DNA of 7,496 nucleotides from DATEXQ01 sp035256745. Lineage in GTDB: Bacteria; Patescibacteriota; Microgenomatia; UBA8517. The DNA is taken from the NCBI GenBank assembly GCA_035256745.1, contig DATEXQ010000039.1, forward strand, positions 1 to 7,496. Reading direction: 5' to 3'. Under the pieces are notes generated by a model, which saw only the letters and a list, made by a program, of their open reading frames with translations, was not told where the DNA came from and did not search any database. This document shows, in pieces, positions 1-5,162 of this stretch. The position numbers and the translations under genes were made by a program. Position 1 is the stretch's first letter, and each line of letters opens with the position of its first letter.

Positions 1-1053
1 TGTCCCCAAGAAAAGTCCTTCTGTGGGAATTTCTGAAGGGGCAGGAGCAGATTTTGCATAAAGCCAGTGGATATGGGGTGTTGTAATAGTTTTGTTGGGA
101 AAATGAAATATACCGGCGAGTTCTTCCGAATTTAAGATGGACACTCTATTTCCTAAAAAATTAAACATGGGTTGATATCTATAGAGAAAATCATCCATGA
201 AAGAAGCCTTTCTTCTGATTTTTCTTCCCTTTAACCCGTTTATCTCTCCTGAAAATTGCTCTAAACTTGCAGAAATATTTCCCAGGTGGGCTTTGGCACT
301 TTCATTACTATCAGATACCACAACCGCTCTAATAGAAGTTTCAAACCCGGGTTTTGATATTTTGGCTTCAACTGCTTCCAATGTTTTTACCGATACGCTA
401 AATTTGGCTTTTTCAGGGTCAGACTCCTGCTTTTTGGTTTCGGAAATAAAATGCCTTCCTTCCTTTTGCCAATCGCTTTCTGCAGGAGAAACAAGTACTT
501 GAATTACCGCAGCTTCCTTTTCTCCCATTTTGGCTAAAGCAGAAGTAAGAGAAGCCATGGGGTCGGTAGGTAACTCTTTGAAAGTCTTTATTGGTTTATA
601 ATTTTCTCCTCTTAACTGAAATGCTTTATAAGATACTTTTCCCTCTTCGTTAAAAATATTGTATTCGGGTACTTCGACAACCTCTGCATCGGGAAATCCA
701 CCATGAATTTGTTTTTCAATTAGATCTTCCAATTTTTTTGGTGTCCAAATATAAAATCTGATATCTTCCTGTCTTGCCACTATTTCGAAGCTAATTGTTG
801 GCTGGACCGAGAATTTCTGCTTCCAACCGCCTTTTTTAATCGTATAAAGAGAGGCAAAAATTTGTTCCATCGCATCAATTTTTATTTCATTTCCTCTGGC
901 AACCGAAATTTGCAGAAGAACCGAATCAATGGAGGCTTCTTCCCTTCCCCTCCATTTAAAATAGGTAAAACCGATAAATCCTATTCCTGCCACAATTAGG
1001 GTAATTATGCCAATCGTAATCAAAATTAGAAAAATTGTATTTACATCAATCAT
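1..1053 (-). CDS. VirD4/TraG-like type IV secretion ATPase, N-terminal part (C-terminus outside window)
   Basis: The frame opens with ATG at 1053 and stays open to base 1, giving 351 residues with no stop, so the C-terminal part is missing. Residues about 7-32 form one hydrophobic membrane segment followed by a basic stretch (KWRGR). The next ~290 residues are a soluble mixed alpha/beta region without Walker motifs. The stretch around residues 315-350 (FPNKTITTPHIHW, then SAPAPSEIPTEGLFLG) resembles, from memory, the segment that precedes the HerA/VirD4-type ATPase domain in large membrane-anchored proteins common in CPR genomes. Such proteins are annotated as type IV secretion or conjugative coupling ATPases. 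The ATPase core would lie beyond base 1. The start is one base after the stop of the upstream small gene (TAACATG), which implies translational coupling. Seen: membrane anchor, open frame, coupling. Recalled: the family. A DNA-transfer or pilus role is inferred. Confidence 0.65.
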   Translation of the reverse strand, partial: MIDVNTIFLILITIGIITLIVAGIGFIGFTYFKWRGREEASIDSVLLQISVARGNEIKIDAMEQIFASLYTIKKGGWKQKFSVQPTISFEIVARQEDIRFYIWTPKKLEDLIEKQIHGGFPDAEVVEVPEYNIFNEEGKVSYKAFQLRGENYKPIKTFKELPTDPMASLTSALAKMGEKEAAVIQVLVSPAESDWQKEGRHFISETKKQESDPEKAKFSVSVKTLEAVEAKISKPGFETSIRAVVVSDSNESAKAHLGNISASLEQFSGEINGLKGRKIRRKASFMDDFLYRYQPMFNFLGNRVSILNSEELAGIFHFPNKTITTPHIHWLYAKSAPAPSEIPTEGLFLGT

Positions 1054-1054
1054 G

Positions 1055-1384
1055 TTATTGTTTCCCTAAAATCTTCCAACCAAAATGTAGAGCTTTTTTA
1101 ATCAATCTTAAAAAGGAAGCCCCCCACCAAGTTTTTGCATCTTCAGTATCTCCTCTTGAATAAGCCTCTAGTGTTTCCTCACTTCTCGGAATTTCTACCG
1201 AAGTCACTTTTGTAACAGGCGACTCCATCAAAGGCTTACCCTCATCGTCCTCAACTTTGGCGGTAATCTGTGTTCTTACTGCTTTAATTCCTTCTTTTGC
1301 CTCGACTTCTTCCGGAATTTCTGTTGGAATTTCTTCGACAGTCTCTTCCGAAACCTTGGGAAGTTTTTCTCTTTCCAAATCCAT
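1055..1384 (-). CDS. Small acidic protein encoded just ahead of the VirD4-like ATPase
   Basis: This 109-residue protein matches no family I can name. Residues 1-35 are strongly acidic and proline-rich (EETVEEIPTEIPEEVEAKE). The middle (about 35-70) looks like short beta strands. The C-terminus (residues 86-109) starts with a WW pair and continues as an aromatic, basic, amphipathic segment (LRLIKKALHFGWKILGK) that could lie on a membrane or bind a partner. There is no signal peptide or transmembrane helix. Its stop codon is one base from the ATG of the ATPase gene, so the two are almost certainly co-translated, and a role as adaptor or chaperone of that ATPase is a reasonable inference. The start is supported by a good -10 element nine bases upstream. 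No Shine-Dalgarno sequence precedes it. Confidence 0.75.
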   Translation of the reverse strand: MDLEREKLPKVSEETVEEIPTEIPEEVEAKEGIKAVRTQITAKVEDDEGKPLMESPVTKVTSVEIPRSEETLEAYSRGDTEDAKTWWGASFLRLIKKALHFGWKILGKQ

Positions 1385-1393
1385 ATTAAGTAA

Positions 1394-1422
1394 ATTCTAG
1401 CAGATACTGGAGGCAAAAACAG
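1394..1422 (-). promoter_or_regulatory. Extended -10 promoter for the small protein/ATPase pair, probably leaderless
   Basis: On the minus strand TAGAAT (1399-1394) is preceded by TGC, forming an extended -10. A weak -35 (CTGTTT, 1422-1417) lies 17 bases upstream. Only nine bases separate the -10 from the ATG at 1384, so transcription would begin within about three bases of the start codon, giving a leaderless mRNA. That agrees with the absence of a ribosome binding site. Confidence 0.45.
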
Positions 1423-1440
1423 GAACTGTTAACTAAAATA

Positions 1441-1971
1441 TTAGGATTGCCAGATAGTTTCCTTTTTTCTTTTTTTATATATTTCTTGTCTTGCTAATAC
1501 AAAAAGAGTATCCGACAACCTGTTTAAATATGTTAATATTTCTTTGTTATTTCTTTCTTTTAGTTTTTTATTTATACCTACTATTTCTCTTTCAGCCCGT
1601 CTAACTATGGTTCTTGCATACATAAGTTCCGCCGAAATTTTCGACCCTCCAGGAATAACGAAGTTCTTTAATATCGGTAGTTTTGGTTCAATTTTATCAA
1701 TTATGCTTTCCAAATCTTTCACCTCTGAATTGGCTAATTTCAATTTTGCTCCTGCTAAAATAGCGTTTATGGTAAAAAGATTATTCTGAATTTTCAAAAG
1801 AATCTTGTTTAATATTTTATCTTTTGAGTCTGTAATAATAATCCCAAGATAAGAATTTACTTCGTCAATTGCCCCCAAAGAATTCACTATTGAAGAATCC
1901 TTTGATACCAACTTTTGATTTCCCAAAAGTGAGGTTTTTCCCTTGTCTCCCCTTTTTGTATATACAACCAT
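1441..1971 (-). CDS. pduO: PduO-type cob(I)alamin adenosyltransferase
   Basis: The enzyme transfers the adenosyl group of ATP to reduced cob(I)alamin, making adenosylcobalamin in the cytoplasm. The 176 residues are close to the usual family length (about 180-195). PduO-family signatures appear in order: the N-terminal ATP-binding loop YTKRGDKGKTSLL (4-16), GAIDEVNSYLG (33-43), FVIPGGS (104-110), ARTIVRRAERE (119-129) and YLNRLSDTLFVLAR (148-161). PduO proteins are all-helical trimers with active sites between subunits, and the conserved Arg, Asp and Asn residues of those sites are present. It lies downstream of nrdJ, whose product needs adenosylcobalamin, so it most likely recharges salvaged corrinoid for the reductase; no B12 synthesis genes are visible. 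Hand-counted G+C is about 31%, clearly below nrdJ (about 42% over 3361-3600). No Shine-Dalgarno sequence precedes the ATG; a weak -10-like TAATAT lies at 1992-1987. The symbol denotes the enzyme type, not a propanediol operon. Confidence 0.92.
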   Translation of the reverse strand: MVVYTKRGDKGKTSLLGNQKLVSKDSSIVNSLGAIDEVNSYLGIIITDSKDKILNKILLKIQNNLFTINAILAGAKLKLANSEVKDLESIIDKIEPKLPILKNFVIPGGSKISAELMYARTIVRRAEREIVGINKKLKERNNKEILTYLNRLSDTLFVLARQEIYKKRKKETIWQS

Positions 1972-2025
1972 AAATAATTAAGAAAGATATTAGAATATTT
2001 GGAGAAAAAATAAAATATCAGTTTT

Positions 2026-2031
2026 TATAAT
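2026..2031 (+). promoter_or_regulatory. Consensus -10 hexamer facing the structured element
   Basis: A perfect TATAAT on the plus strand lies three bases before the G of the GGAG that opens the structured element. No good -35 lies at normal spacing (16-18 bases gives only purine-rich sequence), and the region is very A+T-rich, so this may be chance. If real, transcription would start inside the first few bases of the element and run antisense to nrdJ. Confidence 0.25.
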
Positions 2032-2032
2032 T

Positions 2033-2169
2033 TTGGAGTTTAGGCTATCGTGGCCGAAACCAGTGTGGGGTCGTAATAATCCAAGTTATGGATTAGCTTT
2101 TACCTTTTTACAAAGGTTAGTAAGCATAATGCCACCATAACAGCTTCGGCCACTAAGACTAAACTCCAA
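2033..2169. ncRNA. Candidate structured RNA with pseudoknot between nrdJ and the adenosyltransferase gene
   Basis: The pairings can be read directly. P1: 2033-2043 with 2159-2169, 11 bp perfect. An internal loop of 6/5 nt follows. P2: 2050-2058 with 2145-2153, 9 bp perfect; read as minus-strand RNA, a G-U and a C-G pair extend it to 2060/2143. Inside are hairpin 2077-2082/2090-2095 (loop 2083-2089), helix 2096-2099/2122-2125, hairpin 2102-2107/2112-2117, and a possible 4-bp helix 2065-2068/2132-2135. Loop bases 2085-2089 pair with 2137-2141 (GTTAT/ATAAC), a 5-bp pseudoknot. Strand is unresolved. Minus is favoured by the GUAA (GNRA) loop at 2111-2108, the G-U pair, and co-orientation with the cobalamin genes, where the element would form the adenosyltransferase leader. 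Plus is favoured by TATAAT at 2026-2031 and seven T's after P1. The canonical B12 box is not visible. I do not recognise an RNA family; a mobile inverted-repeat element is the main alternative. Confidence 0.5.
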
Positions 2170-2176
2170 TTTTTTT
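2159..2176 (+). terminator. Possible plus-strand terminator: closing helix P1 followed by T7
   Basis: The 3' strand of helix P1 (2159-2169) is followed immediately by seven T's (2170-2176), the arrangement of an intrinsic terminator for plus-strand RNA. The helix is closed by a ~115-nt insertion instead of a short loop, which is not typical. The T run also overlaps the nrdJ stop codon on the other strand. No T run follows the element on the minus strand. Confidence 0.25.
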
Positions 2177-4517
2177 ATATCTCACAAGCGCCAGATACAC
2201 AAGCAAATTCTTTTGCCCCCTGAGTTTCATCTTGTCTTTCGTAAAGGAAAAGCTTTGAGAAATCTATATTTTCGTATATTCTTGCAAGTTTCTTGTAGAT
2301 CTTTTCGTCTATTTCTTCATAGGGTGCAAGTTGATATACATGATTATTCCTGGGTAAAAATGACAAACCGCCTACAATATCCCAGTTCTCGTAAACCCAA
2401 TTTGCAACTGCCAGCCATTCGTCGTCACCAACATATACAGTTGCTGAAGGATTGTGTTCTGTAAAATTCATCTTTAAACTTTTCCAGTGTTCAAGAAATT
2501 CGATTGCTGTTATGTCATCTTTGACAATTGCCTCATCAGGCGATTTCATTGGAAATTCCAATACATAAGTAGTAGCACTATCAGCCGACTGACCAACTTC
2601 TGGATAAGCGGGAATTCCTTGTTCTTTTAACATTTTAAACAAAGGGTCTGTGGTATTTATTCTTATTCTTCTTATGTAATATTTCGCATATCTTGGATGC
2701 ATTCCTGATGCAGTATCTAAAAGCTGAGAAGAATTCCCAGAAGGTTTAACACAGGTGACAGACGTGGCTGGATTTAAACCAAACTTTTTGGCATATTTTT
2801 TGTTAACCGAAATTGCTTCGTCTCTTAAGTTTCTTAATATTTTTGGGTTTCTTATTGTTTTATTATCCCAATATCCTGTTAGAGATACTCCCAAAAGGGC
2901 TTCTTCCTCACAATTTTTCTTCCACTGGGAAGAAAGATAGGGAAAATCTGTCAAGGTTGCCTGATAAGTACCCAGAATCGTTGCCAATCTTATTTTTTCC
3001 AGCAAGGTTTTTTTGGTATCTTCGGATCTAACAACAACCCCTGTAAGATTGCAAAATTGTTTTGATTTTAAGATAATTTCTCCGCAAGGATTCATACCAA
3101 CCGAATCAATATCTTTTGAAATTACTTTCCATCTTCTTTGGGGTACTTGTTTTTCTAAAGAACCCCTATTAAATATTCCTCTTTCTCCTGTCCCACTTTT
3201 AACAAGGGCTGTCCATTCGTCTATAAATTCCGAAGTTGTTGGTTTTCTTTCATAAACAGCGGAATTATTCGCCATGCTTCTTTGAGGTTCTGTCAAATAA
3301 AATTGTCCTGTTTTGGCATAACGCATTTCGTTATCATCCAGATCCGACAAAGAAATCAGAGAACTTCTTCTTACCCCTCCTGCAACAACTGCTTCTGCGG
3401 TTTTACAAACAATATCATGAACATCCAAATTGGTTAATCTTCTTCCCTGTCTTACCAATATTTTGGCTCGGGTAAAATCCAACAGAGAACGCAAAGGCCC
3501 AGGTCCTGATGCTCTTCCCCCCATGGTTTTAAGCCTGGATCCTGCCGATCGTATTTTTGAATAATCAAATTTTATATCAAATCCCTTAGCCCAAACTTCC
3601 ATTCCTATTACCAAAGAATTTGCCCATCCTTCTTTATTGTCTTCTATTATATGCGTTTTTATTACCTTCCCTGTTTGCTTTTTGATTTGGGGAAGAGTTT
3701 GAATTGTTTGGCTTTCTACCGAAAAACCCACACCGGATCCACACATTTGAATATAAAGAATTTCTCCAAAATCTCTGAATTTTGTCGGTGCCACAAAAGA
3801 ACAATTATAAACCGCTACATTTGTTGCCCTTGCAGCCGAACCTGCCGCCCAAAGAAGTCTCATTGAAGGAACTACGTCCTGGTTAAGAACAGCTTGTTTA
3901 ACCTTTCCATATTCAATCTCTGTTAAATTTTTACCCAATCTTTCTTTCATATATAAAAGAAACCTATCAACTGTTTCTATCCAAGTTTCTCGTCTTCCTT
4001 CACTTTCAATCCATCTGGAATAGGAGCGGTAGTAAACTATTTCTGCCAAAGGATTTTTAAAGTATTTTTTGCTCTCTTCCACTTTTTGTCGTACATCCTC
4101 CGGAATACTTAATCCCATTTTTCTTAAATCGGCGTGTTCTTTTCTATAAAGAATGTATGCTTTTGCAGTTTGGGCCAGGTTGGCAAAAATCAGATGCTTC
4201 TCTACCAAATCCTGTATTTCTTCCACATCGGGAATATACTTTTCCTTCCTAGATGAAATTTTCAGAAGTTCCAAATAAACCTTCTTAGCAACTTCAACAG
4301 CATCCTCTTCAGTTCCTTCCCCGGTTGTTCGCATGGCTTTACAACAAGCATTGACTACTTTCGAAATATCAAAATCAACGATTCTTCCATCTCTTTTCCT
4401 TACTGTTTTTATCTCACCGTCGATTAAAGATGATAAACCATTCCCGTTGATATATTTTTCCGAAACCGATACGTCTGAAGAATTCTTGTTTTTCGTTAAT
4501 GGATAAGTTTCGGGCAT
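2175..4517 (-). CDS. nrdJ: Adenosylcobalamin-dependent class II ribonucleotide reductase (triphosphate-reductase type)
   Basis: The enzyme reduces ribonucleotides to deoxyribonucleotides, using adenosylcobalamin to generate a thiyl radical; it works without oxygen and needs no small subunit. The 780 residues compare with about 739 in the Lactobacillus leichmannii monomeric enzyme (RTPR). After a variable N-terminus, an ATP-cone covers about 36-135 (VRKRDGRIVDFDISKV). The RTPR-like segment YYRSYSRWIESEGRRETW (162-179) follows. Catalytic residues are complete: C239 (YNCSF) and C489 (FCNL) form the active-site pair, and C478 in NPCGE is the radical cysteine, with N476 and E480. The C478-C489 spacing of 11 equals RTPR C408-C419. 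KPSGNSSQLL (591-600) with SGMHPR (604-609) is the phosphate-binding region. The C-terminal C773/C778 pair (CVSGAC) shuttles electrons from thioredoxin-like donors. It begins three bases after the nrdR stop, so the two are co-transcribed. NTP as substrate is inferred from the RTPR resemblance. Confidence 0.97.
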   Translation of the reverse strand: MPETYPLTKNKNSSDVSVSEKYINGNGLSSLIDGEIKTVRKRDGRIVDFDISKVVNACCKAMRTTGEGTEEDAVEVAKKVYLELLKISSRKEKYIPDVEEIQDLVEKHLIFANLAQTAKAYILYRKEHADLRKMGLSIPEDVRQKVEESKKYFKNPLAEIVYYRSYSRWIESEGRRETWIETVDRFLLYMKERLGKNLTEIEYGKVKQAVLNQDVVPSMRLLWAAGSAARATNVAVYNCSFVAPTKFRDFGEILYIQMCGSGVGFSVESQTIQTLPQIKKQTGKVIKTHIIEDNKEGWANSLVIGMEVWAKGFDIKFDYSKIRSAGSRLKTMGGRASGPGPLRSLLDFTRAKILVRQGRRLTNLDVHDIVCKTAEAVVAGGVRRSSLISLSDLDDNEMRYAKTGQFYLTEPQRSMANNSAVYERKPTTSEFIDEWTALVKSGTGERGIFNRGSLEKQVPQRRWKVISKDIDSVGMNPCGEIILKSKQFCNLTGVVVRSEDTKKTLLEKIRLATILGTYQATLTDFPYLSSQWKKNCEEEALLGVSLTGYWDNKTIRNPKILRNLRDEAISVNKKYAKKFGLNPATSVTCVKPSGNSSQLLDTASGMHPRYAKYYIRRIRINTTDPLFKMLKEQGIPAYPEVGQSADSATTYVLEFPMKSPDEAIVKDDITAIEFLEHWKSLKMNFTEHNPSATVYVGDDEWLAVANWVYENWDIVGGLSFLPRNNHVYQLAPYEEIDEKIYKKLARIYENIDFSKLFLYERQDETQGAKEFACVSGACEI

Positions 4518-4520
4518 AAT

Positions 4521-4967
4521 TTACAATCCTTTTTCTATTGCTTTTTCAAAATCCTTTAAATCCTCAAATTCCAGATAAACACTGGCAAACCTCAACCAGG
4601 CAACTTTATCTATCTTTTTTAAGCTCCTTAAAACTGCTTTACCTATCATTCTTGAGGTAATTTCCTCTTTTTCGTAAGTCAACATCTCCCTTTCAATGCT
4701 TTCTACTATATCGTCAATCAGTTCAAGAGAAACGGGTCTTTTTTCAATTGCCTTTAATATTCCCCTTTTAACTTTTTCTCTGTCAAAAGGTTCTCGCCTT
4801 CCGTCTTTTTTAATAACCCAGAGAAAATTCTCTTTGACTTTTTCATAAGTGGTAAATCTCTTTTTACAGGCTATACATTCTCTCCGACGCCTTAAAGCAT
4901 TTCCGTCTTCAACTATTCTTGATTCTAGAACTTGGCTTTCGCCTTTGCCGCAGAATGGACACTTCAT
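4521..4967 (-). CDS. nrdR: Transcriptional repressor NrdR
   Basis: NrdR is the nucleotide-sensing repressor of ribonucleotide reductase genes. From the ATG at 4967 it has 148 residues, matching the usual ~150. The N-terminal zinc ribbon uses C3, C6, C31 and C34 (MKCPFCG at the start, CIAC later) with the basic ALRRRREC segment that contacts DNA. An ATP-cone follows at about 49-139 (VIKKDGRREPFDREKVKRGI), the same fold as the N-terminus of the neighbouring NrdJ; it binds ATP or dATP and sets the oligomeric state. The frame stays open up to a GTG at 4997, which would add ten residues; I reject that start because family members begin directly at MKCPxC and the GTG lies inside the downstream NrdR box. 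nrdR is first in the operon with nrdJ (three-base gap). A promoter and two box-like sites lie upstream, so autoregulation is likely. Confidence 0.97.
   Translation of the reverse strand: MKCPFCGKGESQVLESRIVEDGNALRRRRECIACKKRFTTYEKVKENFLWVIKKDGRREPFDREKVKRGILKAIEKRPVSLELIDDIVESIEREMLTYEKEEITSRMIGKAVLRSLKKIDKVAWLRFASVYLEFEDLKDFEKAIEKGL
4527..4532 (-). promoter_or_regulatory. Shine-Dalgarno site of nrdJ inside the nrdR 3' end
   Basis: AAAGGA on the minus strand lies nine bases before the nrdJ ATG at 4517, inside the last codons of nrdR. Most other genes in this window lack a well-placed site, so efficient reinitiation on nrdJ seems to be selected here. Confidence 0.55.
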
Positions 4968-4993
4968 AATGTTTTCTCGTATGAAAAGAAATT

Positions 4994-5009
4994 CCACTAC
5001 CCATAGGGT
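4994..5009. promoter_or_regulatory. NrdR box 2, just downstream of the predicted transcription start
   Basis: CCACTACCCATAGGGT matches the recalled NrdR box consensus at 11 of 16 positions, mostly in the outer CACTA and ATAGnGT arms. It lies exactly 31 bp (about three helical turns) from box 1, with 15 bp between them. That is the tandem, same-face arrangement known for NrdR sites. It would occupy about +3 to +18 of the transcript. Confidence 0.45.
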
Positions 5010-5018
5010 AATATGAAC

Positions 5019-5046
5019 AATTTAACACTAGATATACAACTGTCAA
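5019..5046 (-). promoter_or_regulatory. Promoter of the nrdR-nrdJ operon
   Basis: On the minus strand a perfect -35, TTGACA (5046-5041), is followed after 16 bases by TAAATT (5024-5019), which carries an upstream TGT and so reads as an extended -10. The predicted start is near 5012, giving a leader of about 45 bases before the nrdR ATG at 4967. The 16-base spacer coincides with the NrdR-box-like sequence at 5025-5040. Confidence 0.6.
5025..5040. promoter_or_regulatory. NrdR box 1, in the promoter spacer
   Basis: ACACTAGATATACAAC on the plus strand matches the NrdR box consensus ACACWATATATWGTGT, as I recall it, at 11 of 16 positions; one half is nearly perfect and the other degenerate. It fills the -35/-10 spacer of the nrdR promoter, so a bound repressor would exclude RNA polymerase. 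Confidence depends on its pairing with box 2. Confidence 0.5.
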
Positions 5047-5115
5047 CTGGAAATAAATACCTCAAAACCTCTCACCTCAAGCCTACTTTGAATCTAAATT
5101 TTCCAAGAAAGTTTC

Positions 5116-5139
5116 TGGTTCTTTATTAATAAAGAACCA
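5116..5139. repeat. Perfect 24-bp palindrome
   Basis: TGGTTCTTTATT is followed directly by its exact reverse complement. It lies 24 bases past the stop of the DUF5667-like gene and about 70 bp upstream of the nrdR -35. No T run follows on either strand, so it is a poor intrinsic terminator. A dimeric-regulator operator or an mRNA 3'-end hairpin are alternatives. The rest of 4998-5162 holds the nrdR promoter and no further gene. Confidence 0.6.
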
Positions 5140-5162
5140 ACATGAGGAAGAAAACAATTCAA

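Noticed and set aside
197..502. Plus-strand open frame of 101 codons
   Set aside because: It lies wholly antisense to the VirD4-like gene, and its protein has no recognisable domain.
1415..1430. Intrinsic terminator after the adenosyltransferase gene (AACAG-TTC-CTGTT then T's, minus strand)
   Set aside because: The stem is only 5 bp with three A-U pairs, and it overlaps the proposed -35 of the next gene; too weak to list.
2062..2072. AGTGTGGGGTC, which resembles part of bacterial 5S rRNA
   Set aside because: The rest of the element has none of the 5S helices or conserved loops; the match is short and isolated.
2044..2160. Integron attC site as an explanation of the structured element
   Set aside because: The ends do not give the conserved GTTRRRY/RYYYAAC core, and there is no integrase or cassette array nearby.
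2033..2169. Canonical cobalamin riboswitch
   Set aside because: I see no B12 box and no good GGUGnnAnUCC core on either strand, so I do not name it as such; a divergent class stays open as a finding.
2033..2169. Miniature inverted-repeat transposable element
   Set aside because: The arms could be terminal repeats, but there is no clear target-site duplication or second copy, and the internal pairing and pseudoknot fit an RNA better. Not fully excluded.
4968..4997. Longer NrdR reading starting at GTG 4997 (ten extra residues)
   Set aside because: NrdR proteins begin at the zinc-ribbon MKCPxC; the extra residues are not family-like and the GTG falls within the downstream NrdR box.
5059..5080. 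Short direct repeat ACCTCAA, 15 bases apart
   Set aside because: Seven-base repeats are expected by chance and no further copies follow; no CRISPR-like or iteron array is present in the window.
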